A stretch of DNA of 55,217 nucleotides, taken from Candidatus Poribacteria bacterium (GTDB taxonomy: Bacteria > Poribacteria > WGA-4E > WGA-3G). The notes under the pieces were generated by a model, which saw only the letters and a list, made by a program, of their open reading frames with translations, did not search any database and was not told where the DNA came from. The translations under genes were made by a program, and so were the position numbers. Each line of letters opens with the position of its first letter. The first letter of the stretch is position 1. This document shows, in pieces, positions 17,076 to 26,211 of the stretch. The stretch lies in NCBI GenBank assembly GCA_026702755.1, contig JAPPBX010000051.1, positions 1-55,217 of the forward strand, in the 5' to 3' direction.

Positions 17076-18440
17076 ATGTCCTATTTAAAAAAATCCCTAA
17101 GACGTTGCAGCGTGTATATTGTAACATGGGGAATTGTGCTATGTCTTCTGGCACTGCCCGCTATTTTGTTTGCCCAAGATGAACTCATCATTATCTCCCC
17201 GCATCCAGAGGGCATTGAGGCAGAATTTGGCAAAAATTTCGAGCAATGGTATAAGGCACAGACCGGCAGAACCGTCAAAACCGATTGGCGAGATGTCGGA
17301 GGAACCTCTTCTAACTATCGATTCATTGAATCGGAATTTAAACGGGTGCCCGAAGGCATCAATATTGATATTTTCTTCGGTGGCGGTACTGACAACTACC
17401 TTCGTCTCTCAAATAATGGATGGTTACACGCCTACAAACTCCCCGAAGCGCAACTTGAGCAGATGACACAATCGTTTCAAGGGATTCCGCTCTATGATGC
17501 CGAACATCAATGGTATGGCGCAGCGTTATCCAGTTTCGGTATCATGTACAATGAGCAGCTCCGTGAAATGCTACAACTCCCGAAAGCCTCGGGATGGCAG
17601 GATTTGGGAGACTCGGCGTTGCTCGGTAGAATTGGTGCAGCGGATCCGAGAGAAAGCGGTTCCGCACACATGGTCTATGAAATTATCCTTCAAACCCTTG
17701 GATGGGAAGAAGGTTTCTCACTCCTGACGAAAATCGGCGCGAATGTCCGCGGCTTCTCCGCCGGTGCTAACGCCATCCCGACAGATGTTGTCGCTGGACA
17801 AGCTATTTACGGGCTTGCAATCGATTTTTACGCCTACGGTCAAATTGCTGTCGTCGGGGCAGATAAGATCAAATATGTTGTCCCAGCCGATGGCACGGTT
17901 ATCACTGCCGATCCAATTGCAATTCTCAAAGGCGCGCCGAACTTACCCGTCGCGCAAAAGTTTCTTGAATTCGTTTTATCGGAAGATGCTCAGAAACTCT
18001 GGATGCTCCGCGACACCGATCCAGAGGGGCCCGAATGGAAGGGTGGCTTAAACCGAGCGAGTGTGTTGCCAGCACTCTACGATGAATTGGGAGAAAGATG
18101 CATCGTCCCAAACCCATTCAGTACAGCAGGGAATCTGTTTCTATACAACTCCGATAAAGGCAGCACCCGATGGGATATTGTCAATGGTCTCTTCGGCGTT
18201 TTGATTATTGATTCTCATAAGGATCTCGTCAACGCGTGGAAAGCAATCCGAAAGTGTAAAGACCCAGCAAAGCGCGAGGCTGCGATCGCAGCTTTAACGA
18301 AGATGCCGATAACTGAAGAAGAGGCGATGGAGATGGCAGTTAGTACTTGGGAAAACCCAACAGTCCGCAACCAGAAAAGAAAGGAGTGGGGACAGTTTGC
18401 TAAGGACAAGTTCAAAGAGGCGCGGGATCTGGCAAGATAA
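17076..18440 (+). CDS. ABC transporter substrate-binding protein (family 1, Fbp-like)
   Basis: A signal peptide (hydrophobic VTWGIVLCLLALPAILFAQ, cleavage after about residue 33) precedes a periplasmic binding fold. DELIIISPHPEGIEAEFGKNFEQWYKAQTG is the usual first lobe of iron/polyamine-type binding proteins, and ITADPIAILKGAPNLPVAQKFLEFVLSEDAQKLW is the diagnostic C-terminal block. At 454 residues it is longer than typical Fbp proteins (about 340) because of an extra C-terminal region. No permease or ATPase gene is adjacent. GAAGGAG lies about 10 nt before the ATG. Confidence 0.85.
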   Translation: MSYLKKSLRRCSVYIVTWGIVLCLLALPAILFAQDELIIISPHPEGIEAEFGKNFEQWYKAQTGRTVKTDWRDVGGTSSNYRFIESEFKRVPEGINIDIFFGGGTDNYLRLSNNGWLHAYKLPEAQLEQMTQSFQGIPLYDAEHQWYGAALSSFGIMYNEQLREMLQLPKASGWQDLGDSALLGRIGAADPRESGSAHMVYEIILQTLGWEEGFSLLTKIGANVRGFSAGANAIPTDVVAGQAIYGLAIDFYAYGQIAVVGADKIKYVVPADGTVITADPIAILKGAPNLPVAQKFLEFVLSEDAQKLWMLRDTDPEGPEWKGGLNRASVLPALYDELGERCIVPNPFSTAGNLFLYNSDKGSTRWDIVNGLFGVLIIDSHKDLVNAWKAIRKCKDPAKREAAIAALTKMPITEEEAMEMAVSTWENPTVRNQKRKEWGQFAKDKFKEARDLAR

Positions 18441-18452
18441 TGGGCACAGACG

Positions 18453-21400
18453 CTACACATTGACTTCTACACCCAAGAAATCAGAGAGTTTTGCACACTC
18501 TTCTCGGTAGCGGACAATTTTCGTTGAATCGCCTGCCTCCCCGATCATCATCGCCGCCATGAATTCAGTTGGGTAGTGCGTTTTTAGGTACGCCATACGG
18601 TACGCCAACATCGAGTAAGCGACAGTATGCGACTTATTAAAGGCATAGTGCCCAATTGACTCCAGCCAATCAAACACCTCTTCAGCCTCGCTTTTAGCGA
18701 GGTTTGTCTTTTTCGCCGCACCCTCAACGAATTTCTCACGCTGCGCGGCAATCAATACCTCGTTTTTCTTGCCCATTGCATTGCGGAGGACATCCGCTTC
18801 ACCGAGCGTAAAGCCTGCGATATCGTGTGCGATTTGCATCACCTGTTCTTGGTAGATACAGACCCCATAAGTGCTTTTAAGCACACCCTCAAGCGAAGAG
18901 TGTATATATTCTACAGGCTGTAACCTGTTCTTCCGATCTATGTACTGTTGCATATCTCCATTTTCTATCGGACCCGGGCGATAGAGCGCGGGAATAGCGG
19001 AGAACTCCTCAAAATTGTCCGGTTTGAGTTCTGTGACAACGCGAAGCATACCCTCGGAACCTTCCAACTGGAATAAACCGGCAATAAGTCCGTTGCTAAC
19101 GAGCGAGTAGGTTTCCCTATCGTCAAAAGGAATCTCTTCCAGTTTAAGCTTAACACCGTGGTTCGTCTCAATCATCTCAAGACAGTCGTGTACCTCGCTA
19201 AGACTCCGTAAACCGAGGGAATCAAGTTTGATGATGCCAACCTCTTCAACGGTTTTCCCTTCAAATTGCACGGCGACCTGGTCGTGTCTATCCTTGAAGA
19301 GCGGAACGTAATTTGTCAGCGGACCGTCTGAAATCGCGATTCCGGAGGCATGACAGGAAACGTGCCGTTTCATACCTTCCACCGCTTTGCTGAGATCCAT
19401 CAACTCTCGATTTTCAGGGAGCTCCGCAAGCGTCTGAAATTCGGGCATCCGTTCCAAAACTTCATCAAGTGTTATACCGGAAATGGACGGAATAAGTTCG
19501 GTCAATTTTTCGACATTTTCAAGCGGCACCTCAAGTGCGCGTCCGACATCCTTGATAGCAGCTTTTGCACCCAGTGTAGCAAAGGTAGCGACTTTACCCA
19601 CGGAATCCACGCCATATTTTTTTGTTAAATACTCAATCACAGATTCACGGGCGCGGTCGGCGAAATCAATAAAGATATCGGGTCGATTGGTACGTTCGAG
19701 ATTTAAAAACCGTTCAAACAGACAACCGTGATCCATCGGATTGAAACTAACGACATCGAGTGCATGTAGTACAAGACTGGCAGCAGCAGAACCGCGCGCT
19801 GTAATTGGGTATTCCCGTTTTTGGGCGTAGTTGACATAATCTCCAACAATCAGAAAATAGTTGGCGTGCCCCCCTTGTTTGATAATTCCCAACTCATAAT
19901 CAATCCGCTGTCGGATAGGTTCAGAGAGTTCGCCATATTTCTCGCGTAAGCCTTGGTAGCACAACTCTTTGAGATAACCGTCGTGTGTGTACCCTTCGGG
20001 GACCTCGTATTTCGGCATCGGGTCGCGTTGAGAGTCGAGTTCAAGGTTGCACCGATTCGCAATTTCAAGCGTGTTGCTGATCGCCTCTGGTGGATAATCC
20101 TTCAGAGCCTCTCGCATTTCGTCAACACTTTTAAAGTAGAAATGATTGTCATAGCGGAGCCGCCTTTGGTCATTGACAGTTTTCTTGGTCTGGATACAGA
20201 GGAGTACATCGTGCATCCCGTGGTCAGATTTGCGAAGATAGTGGCAATCGTTTGTGCCGACGAGCGGAAGATTGAACTCTTTCGCCAATTCAACCATCAC
20301 TGGATACGCTTCAAGTTCCTTGTCAATGTAGTGATTCTGCACCTCAACGTAGAGGTTCCGTTTCCCCATGATCTCCATCAAGGTTTTGAAATTCTGAATC
20401 GCTTCGTCTCGCCGATCTGCACAGATGAGTTGTGGCACCTGTCCTTGGATACACCCCGTCAGCGCGATAACCCCGTCCCGGTATTCGCGCAGGATTTCCA
20501 TGTCAATACGCGGCTTGCGATTGAACCCCTCTGTGTATCCGATTGATACCAGTTCCAAGAGATTCCTATAGCCGGTCGCATCCTCAGCGAGTAGTGTGAG
20601 GTGATAGGGACCCCCCTGTTCCTGCTCACGTGTCTTTCGGCTCCCGTGTGCGACATACACCTCACAACCGATGATCGGGTTAACCCCCGCCTCTGTTGCC
20701 TTGCTGTAGAGTTCCCATGCCCCGAACATGTTGCCGTGGTCGGTAAGTGCGACAGCAGGGACGCTATTTTCGACTGCCCAATCCACCATATCCGGAATAC
20801 GGCATGCCCCATCGAGCATGCTGTATTCGCTATGGTTGTGTAGATGAACAAATTCGGAACCGGTTGTGGACGGAACAGAAGTACCATCTCCCGGTGAAGT
20901 ATCGCTCTTCTGAGTCGAGAGTGGAGTGGTCGATCCACGCTGTGGTTCAACCTTGTTTGCAAGGATAGTGACGATAACCGTGTCATTAGGTTCAGGATCA
21001 TCGTCCCTATAGGCCAGTCCAAAAATAATCTGTGCGTCGAATGCCTCATCTTGAAGCACACTCATCGATGCATCCAACTCATTCATCATGAAGTCTGGTG
21101 GGGCACTAATTTTAGTGATCAACCCAGTTGCACCTCCAATGCTTTTCCCATCCAGCAGTGGTGAGGTCATAGCGTTTTCCATAGCGATTCGCGCCCGGTT
21201 TTCACCTTTCGCTTGTCCTACACCCATCATCACCGTGCCAGCATCGTTCATGATGCTCTCTATATCGGCAAAGTCAACGTTAATCTCGCCCGAGTCCACA
21301 ATAATATCGGCGATAGTTTCCATGCCGAGCACCACGGTTTCATCGCTCATGCTGAACGCTTCGCTCGTTGAGGGCTCCACATCCACAGTATCAAGGAGTC

Positions 21401-22496
21401 GCTGATTCGGGATCACGATAACGGCATCAGTGTTGTCTCGGAGTTCCTGAAGTCCGTATCCTGCTTGCTCGGCGCGGCGTTGTCCCTCAAAATCGAACGG
21501 GCTTGTTGCAACGCCTATTGTTAAAGCCCCCTGCTCCCGGGCGAGAGATGCGATTAAAGGTGCTGCACCTGTCCCTGTCCCGCCCCCCATGCCAGCAGTA
21601 ACGAAAACCAGACGCGCATCCGCAACGACGGTATTGAGCGTTTCCAAATCTTCTTCAGCCGCCCCTCTGCCTACCTCTGGATTCGCATCTGCACCAAGTC
21701 CTTGCGTGATTTCAGCACCGATTTGCACCTGTGTTGCCCCATCACACGTACGGAGTGCTTCTAAATCCGTATTCACAGCGTAAAACTCAATTTCTTTCAA
21801 ACCGGCCGCAATCATCCGTTTGATGGCGTTGCCACCCGCGTCGCCGACACCGAAGACTTTAATGATGTTCTGCGACGACTTGGATACCTCTTTTTTTTGC
21901 GTCATAGTTGTTTCCCTCTTAACCTCTTCAACACCAAATTCCTTACGCAGGAGTGCCCGAATCTCTCTGAGCCTCGTCTTGACGGTGCCAACTGCCAAGC
22001 CGATCTCCTCCGCAATCTCTTTGATGGTCCACATCTCTAAGTAATACAGCACTGCGACAGTACGCACCTTCTCAGGAAGGTCATACACTGCCTCCGCTAC
22101 AGCTGCGCGAAGTTCCGTCTCTCGAAAACGAGCAATCGCATTCCGATCAATAGTTTCAGCCAGCTGCTCCGCACTCTGAAGGATTTCACCGCTCGCACGC
22201 GTGTTGCGGGTGTAGTACCTTCTGCAGGTAGTATAGGCTATCTTCCGAAGCCATGCACCGAAACTACTGACCTCTCGGAGACCGCCGATGTTTTCCCAGA
22301 CGGCTACCCAAATGTCCTGAAAGATCTCTTCGGCATCGCGGGCTTGGCGGGAGTTCCAGACGACCAATTGCCAAATTCTCGAGCTATAGCGGGCTGCGAG
22401 TTGCGCAAATGCTTCCTCATCGCCCGATTGCACGAGCCTAATGAGTTCTTCATCTGTCAAGTCTGTGTACGTTGATGAATCATATCGCATAGACAA
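18453..22496 (-). CDS. Fusion: ECF sigma factor - FtsZ GTPase - truncated DNA polymerase III alpha (PHP intact, palm altered)
   Basis: One uninterrupted 1347-residue frame. Residues 15-96 are sigma region 2 (AEEIFQDIWVAVWENI) and 125-188 region 4 (TIKEIAEEIGLAVGTVKTRL). Residues 210-516 are a full FtsZ domain: GMGGGTGTG (residues 302-310), T7 loop NVDFAD (406-411). A Ser/Thr/Pro linker (517-547) leads to a PHP domain whose metal ligands look intact (HLHNH from 551, LTDHG, GCEVYVA, LTGC, NDCH). The polymerase palm follows, but the usual PDIDIDF reads PDIFIDF: D940 and D944 remain while the middle catalytic Asp (D401 in E. coli) is Phe942; the third Asp is kept (D1092). The loop GPGRGSAAGS reads TARGSAAAS. 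The chain stops after the fingers, so the clamp-binding, OB and tau-binding parts are absent. Met198, with AGAGGG 8 nt upstream, could be a second start for an FtsZ-PHP form. Not explained by a known family architecture. Confidence 0.88.
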   Translation of the reverse strand: MSMRYDSSTYTDLTDEELIRLVQSGDEEAFAQLAARYSSRIWQLVVWNSRQARDAEEIFQDIWVAVWENIGGLREVSSFGAWLRKIAYTTCRRYYTRNTRASGEILQSAEQLAETIDRNAIARFRETELRAAVAEAVYDLPEKVRTVAVLYYLEMWTIKEIAEEIGLAVGTVKTRLREIRALLRKEFGVEEVKRETTMTQKKEVSKSSQNIIKVFGVGDAGGNAIKRMIAAGLKEIEFYAVNTDLEALRTCDGATQVQIGAEITQGLGADANPEVGRGAAEEDLETLNTVVADARLVFVTAGMGGGTGTGAAPLIASLAREQGALTIGVATSPFDFEGQRRAEQAGYGLQELRDNTDAVIVIPNQRLLDTVDVEPSTSEAFSMSDETVVLGMETIADIIVDSGEINVDFADIESIMNDAGTVMMGVGQAKGENRARIAMENAMTSPLLDGKSIGGATGLITKISAPPDFMMNELDASMSVLQDEAFDAQIIFGLAYRDDDPEPNDTVIVTILANKVEPQRGSTTPLSTQKSDTSPGDGTSVPSTTGSEFVHLHNHSEYSMLDGACRIPDMVDWAVENSVPAVALTDHGNMFGAWELYSKATEAGVNPIIGCEVYVAHGSRKTREQEQGGPYHLTLLAEDATGYRNLLELVSIGYTEGFNRKPRIDMEILREYRDGVIALTGCIQGQVPQLICADRRDEAIQNFKTLMEIMGKRNLYVEVQNHYIDKELEAYPVMVELAKEFNLPLVGTNDCHYLRKSDHGMHDVLLCIQTKKTVNDQRRLRYDNHFYFKSVDEMREALKDYPPEAISNTLEIANRCNLELDSQRDPMPKYEVPEGYTHDGYLKELCYQGLREKYGELSEPIRQRIDYELGIIKQGGHANYFLIVGDYVNYAQKREYPITARGSAAASLVLHALDVVSFNPMDHGCLFERFLNLERTNRPDIFIDFADRARESVIEYLTKKYGVDSVGKVATFATLGAKAAIKDVGRALEVPLENVEKLTELIPSISGITLDEVLERMPEFQTLAELPENRELMDLSKAVEGMKRHVSCHASGIAISDGPLTNYVPLFKDRHDQVAVQFEGKTVEEVGIIKLDSLGLRSLSEVHDCLEMIETNHGVKLKLEEIPFDDRETYSLVSNGLIAGLFQLEGSEGMLRVVTELKPDNFEEFSAIPALYRPGPIENGDMQQYIDRKNRLQPVEYIHSSLEGVLKSTYGVCIYQEQVMQIAHDIAGFTLGEADVLRNAMGKKNEVLIAAQREKFVEGAAKKTNLAKSEAEEVFDWLESIGHYAFNKSHTVAYSMLAYRMAYLKTHYPTEFMAAMMIGEAGDSTKIVRYREECAKLSDFLGVEVNV

Positions 22497-22588
22497 ATCC
22501 CCAATAAGATTTCAGTTATAAAGAGGGAAAATTTTGGGAAAAGGGTTTAAAATTTTTTCTGAATCGCGGAATTCGGTAAAGGGAACCT

Positions 22589-23704
22589 TCATCGCCGCCG
22601 GGATGCCATGTCGAATCCGACTGCTGCAACAAGCACAATCCCTTTGATTATATCCTGCCACGAGGCATCCATGTTCGCCATACTCATGCCGTTATTGAGG
22701 CTCTCCATCACAAACGCACCCAGAATTGCACCGAAGATACTCCCGCGTCCACCCATTAAACTGGCACCACCGATGACACACGCGGCGATGGCATCCAACT
22801 CCAGTAGTCGTCCGGCTTCTGGACTGGCACTTCCCACGCGCGCTGTCATCACAATACCAGCAACCGCCATCAAGGCACCCATTGTCGCGAATACCCGCAA
22901 CGTAATACTGCGCACGTTGACACCGGAGAGGTACGCCGCCTCAGCGTTTCCACCCACCGCGTACACATAACGTCCGAAACGGGTGCGGTTCGCTATGAAA
23001 TGAAACACGAACGCCAACCCGAACAGAATACATACAGGAAATGGAATCCCTTTATGGGCATTCATCACGGTGATGAACGCCACAATTAATGCCGATATTC
23101 CGGCTACTTTCAATAGGAATATATGGAGAGAGGTTTGTTCTGTGCCGTATTTTATTCGTGCAGCGCGCTGCCGATAAAAACCGTAACCGCTGATGCCCAG
23201 CTCAACAATCATGAGGATCCATCCAAGTGTGGGTGAAAGATACGCGTTGCCAATTGCTTTAAGCCAATTGTCTGGAAGAAGGATGGTCTCGCCTTTGGTA
23301 AAGGCTAACATCAAGCCGCGATAGACTAAGAAGCCACCCAATGTGACGATGAACGCTGGGATTCGCTGATACGCCACGAGATATCCTTGCATCAGCCCCA
23401 TCAGGATACCGATACAGATAACGGCAAGGAGTGTCACAACAATCGGTTGCCCCCACCAGACGTGCACAATCGCGCCGATAGCACCGAGCAGCCCAGCACC
23501 GTAACCGACAGACAAATCAATGTTGGCAGAAACGATGACGAGTGTCATGCCGACAGCGAGGATAGCTGTGACGGCGGCTTGGCGGGAGAGGTTGGATAGA
23601 TTCCGAGTGCTAAGGAAAGTGCCGCCGGTCAGTAGTGTGAAAATCATCCAGACACAAACCAGCGCAAGCACCATCGCATACATACGGAGATTAAGAAGCT
23701 TCAT
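22589..23704 (-). CDS. Sugar ABC transporter permease (RbsC/XylH family)
   Basis: The 371-residue inner-membrane protein has about ten hydrophobic segments and the family blocks FLSTRNLSNLSRQAAVTAILAVGMTLVIVSANIDLSVG near the N-terminus and GRGSIFGAILGAFVMESLNNGMS near the C-terminus, typical of ribose/xylose permeases. The length is closer to XylH than RbsC. It starts 16 nt after the lipoprotein gene. No ATPase or binding protein of this class is adjacent, so partners must be elsewhere. Confidence 0.88.
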   Translation of the reverse strand: MKLLNLRMYAMVLALVCVWMIFTLLTGGTFLSTRNLSNLSRQAAVTAILAVGMTLVIVSANIDLSVGYGAGLLGAIGAIVHVWWGQPIVVTLLAVICIGILMGLMQGYLVAYQRIPAFIVTLGGFLVYRGLMLAFTKGETILLPDNWLKAIGNAYLSPTLGWILMIVELGISGYGFYRQRAARIKYGTEQTSLHIFLLKVAGISALIVAFITVMNAHKGIPFPVCILFGLAFVFHFIANRTRFGRYVYAVGGNAEAAYLSGVNVRSITLRVFATMGALMAVAGIVMTARVGSASPEAGRLLELDAIAACVIGGASLMGGRGSIFGAILGAFVMESLNNGMSMANMDASWQDIIKGIVLVAAVGFDMASRRR

Positions 23705-23720
23705 CTGTCAGGAATCACTC

Positions 23721-24539
23721 CTATTTAGGTGGGAGCCGAATCCATCTTTCAAGGGCGGCAGCATCCTCAAAAAACGAACGGATGAGGGCAAATTCGTCGG
23801 GGGTTGAGATTGCACAACGTAGCAGTCCTTCCCAGGAACCGTAAACCTCCAGCTGCTCAAGCCAGATTTTACGCAATACTTCTGTATCCAGTGGAGCCAT
23901 ACCACTCGGCACTGCAGCTATCTTCATTAATTTTATCGTATCGGAAGTGGACATCTCTGATGAATAAGTATCCATTAATGGATCAATCAGGTGCATCTCT
24001 ATGAAGGGTTCTATTTCTTCTGAGTCGGTAGTGATGTCTGGTTCGTTCGCGATCAACTCACGGAATTTGAAATAGAAATCTATGCAGATTTGGGTTTGCT
24101 CATCCGTTGCCTCCGGTGGAAGAATCTCTTTAAGCGCGGACGTAGCAGCTGATTTCTGTTCAGTGGTGGGAACTGCGGTAAGATACGTCGGATAATCTTT
24201 ATATGCTGCGCCGACTTGCGCTTCAAGATAAGTCAAATAAGGATGACTTGACAAAACTACATCCAAAGTTCCTTCTTCTTGAAGAACTTGTGTTAAGAGT
24301 TTTTCTTGGCTTTCCGTTAAAGGTTTTTCCGCAGATTCTATTAAGAACGTTTCTCGTTCTTCAAGGTGTGATACCATATCCTTCATAAATCCCGCTATTG
24401 CAAAGGGAGCCTTTATAGCACTTACGGCACCACAACCGAAAAATGTGGTCAATGAAAGACAACAAAGGAGCAAGCAAAGGATAGGAGTCCCCTTGCGTAA
24501 TTTGTGTTCTGCACCCCATAACCTATTATTTTGGTTCAT
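23721..24539 (-). CDS. Hypothetical lipoprotein
   Basis: The 272-residue protein has a basic N-terminus, a hydrophobic stretch (PILCLLLCCLSLTTFFG) and a lipobox-like FFGC at about residue 36, so it is probably lipid-anchored. The mature part is acidic and rich in helix-forming residues; no domain is recognised. GGAGGAG lies about 6 nt before the ATG. It is 36 nt after tatD and 16 nt before the permease on the same strand, so co-transcription is likely. Confidence 0.7.
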   Translation of the reverse strand: MNQNNRLWGAEHKLRKGTPILCLLLCCLSLTTFFGCGAVSAIKAPFAIAGFMKDMVSHLEERETFLIESAEKPLTESQEKLLTQVLQEEGTLDVVLSSHPYLTYLEAQVGAAYKDYPTYLTAVPTTEQKSAATSALKEILPPEATDEQTQICIDFYFKFRELIANEPDITTDSEEIEPFIEMHLIDPLMDTYSSEMSTSDTIKLMKIAAVPSGMAPLDTEVLRKIWLEQLEVYGSWEGLLRCAISTPDEFALIRSFFEDAAALERWIRLPPK

Positions 24540-24575
24540 GATAACTCCTCCAGAAGCGGAAACTATAATTTTGCG

Positions 24576-25337
24576 CTAACATGCAAGGAGGTTCTGAAAA
24601 TTTTTCGTCGTTATCTCACCGATTACTTCTATGGAAGTATTGCGAATATCCGCAATCTTTTCCGCCACAGCGCGGACATAAGCCGGTTCATTCCGTTTGC
24701 CACGTCGGAATTGGGGAGAAAGCCATGGACAATCAGTCTCTATCAGCAGTCGGTCCCCACGGACTTCCTGCGCGACGGCTTGGATATCTTTGGCATTCGG
24801 ATAGGTTACAATTCCACCGATACCGATATGGAATCCGATCGCAAGGCTTCTATGCATCAACGCGACATCACCGGTAAAGCAGTGCAGCACACCTCGGATC
24901 CGCCCCTGCCGTGTCTCTAAAATAGGTAAAATGTCCATGTAGGCATCGCGGTTATGGATAACAATAGGCAGCTGCAGCTCTTCGGCGAGATCCAACTGTT
25001 GTTCAAACGCCTCTTTTTGTAACGGACGCGGCGAGAGATTGCGATAGTAATCCAATCCCATTTCGCCGAGCGCAAGGACTTTCGGATGTGTGGCGAGTTC
25101 GCGAAAGGTTTTTAGCACATCGGAGGTCAGATCTTTTGCATCATGCGGATGCATCCCGACGGTGGCATAGATATGCGTGTGTTTCTCCGCCAATTCCACA
25201 GCACCCAAGCTCGTCTCCATATCAAACCCTATGACGAGGATGTTGGAAACATCGGCTTCTTCCGCGCGCTTTAGCACTGCATCGCGATCTTGATTGAATT
25301 GGGAGAGTTGAATGTGCGCATGCGAATCAATAAACAT
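24576..25337 (-). CDS. tatD: TatD-family metal-dependent DNase
   Basis: The 253-residue protein opens FIDSHAHIQLSQF with the first metal-binding HxH, then TVGMHPHDAK, ALGEMGLDYYRN, LPIVIHNRDA, GVLHCFTGD and LLIETDCPWLSP, the full series of TatD blocks. TatD enzymes are TIM-barrel 3'-5' exonucleases involved in DNA repair or turnover. A family A palindrome sits in its leader (25358-25378). Confidence 0.93.
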   Translation of the reverse strand: MFIDSHAHIQLSQFNQDRDAVLKRAEEADVSNILVIGFDMETSLGAVELAEKHTHIYATVGMHPHDAKDLTSDVLKTFRELATHPKVLALGEMGLDYYRNLSPRPLQKEAFEQQLDLAEELQLPIVIHNRDAYMDILPILETRQGRIRGVLHCFTGDVALMHRSLAIGFHIGIGGIVTYPNAKDIQAVAQEVRGDRLLIETDCPWLSPQFRRGKRNEPAYVRAVAEKIADIRNTSIEVIGEITTKNFQNLLAC

Positions 25338-25357
25338 TCCGACCCCTAACCCCAGTA

Positions 25358-25378
25358 GGTGCGGTCTATAACCGCACC
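25358..25378. repeat. GC-rich palindrome (family A) in the tatD leader
   Basis: GGTGCGGT (25358-25365) and ACCGCACC (25371-25378) form an 8-bp stem with loop CTATA. It lies 20 nt before the tatD ATG, close enough to influence ribosome access, and downstream of the SDR stop codon where it could end transcription. Confidence 0.72.
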
Positions 25379-25399
25379 GAATTTAAAAGACAGATTCAA

Positions 25400-26110
25400 T
25401 TATATCAAAGGCGTTCGGATAACAGTTTCAAGTGTATGCGCACGGGGTGGCTGTGTCACCAGAAACAGAATTAAGTTTGCCACATCCTCTGGAAGTGTGA
25501 GATGTTCAATCACGTCATCTGGGTGGTTATCACGACGCATCTTGGTGTCTACAGGACCTGGACAAACAACCGAGGCTTTCACGCCGTGCGGTCTGCCTTC
25601 ATTGTTCGTTGTCTCAGTGAAACCGATAACGGCAAATTTGGAGGCACAATACGCGCCGCCGTTGACATGCCCAAATTTACCAGAAACCGAAGAGACATTG
25701 ACGATATGTCCATACTTCTGCTCACATAAATGGCTGAAAACGGCTTGCGTACCGAGAAATACACCCTTGAGATTGACTGCTATTGTCAGGTCCCAATCCT
25801 CTTCCCGAATTTTTGGAATTGGGTTGTGGATCGCCACGCCTGCGTTGTTAACGAGAATGTCCACCTTGCCGAAGGTGTCAAGCGTCTGGGCAACCATCGC
25901 ATCAACATCGGCTTTCAACTGAATATCGGTTTTAATGGCGAGTGCCTGTCTGCCGAGCTGCTTCACCTCTTCGGCGACAGCATTTATCTCGGTATCCGTC
26001 CGTGCGGCAAGGACGACATCAGCACCTTCCTTGGCAAATGCTAAGGCGGTTGAGCGACCGATCCCGCGCCCACCTCCTGTGATAATCGCGATACGGTTTT
26101 CAAGTTTCAC
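25400..26110 (-). CDS. Short-chain dehydrogenase/reductase (SDR)
   Basis: The classical SDR features are present in 236 residues: the cofactor loop GGGRGIGRS (about residues 12-20), NNAG at about 89, and the catalytic Ser with YCASK about 12 residues later. FabG-like in size, but no feature identifies the substrate. It follows the enolase-superfamily gene on the same strand with about 100 nt between. Confidence 0.92.
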   Translation of the reverse strand: MKLENRIAIITGGGRGIGRSTALAFAKEGADVVLAARTDTEINAVAEEVKQLGRQALAIKTDIQLKADVDAMVAQTLDTFGKVDILVNNAGVAIHNPIPKIREEDWDLTIAVNLKGVFLGTQAVFSHLCEQKYGHIVNVSSVSGKFGHVNGGAYCASKFAVIGFTETTNNEGRPHGVKASVVCPGPVDTKMRRDNHPDDVIEHLTLPEDVANLILFLVTQPPRAHTLETVIRTPLI

Positions 26111-26211
26111 AAGTTCTCCTCAAAGTTTTTTTAATTCTTCGTAAGGCGTTAGACCAGGTAGTTTGTTCATCACCTGAACGAACCGCAAGGTATAATTAAA
26201 AATCCGTTCAC

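Noticed and set aside
21898..21905. Reading the sigma and FtsZ parts as two separate genes
   Set aside because: The frame is continuous with no stop between them; an internal start is possible, but the fused reading is what the sequence shows.
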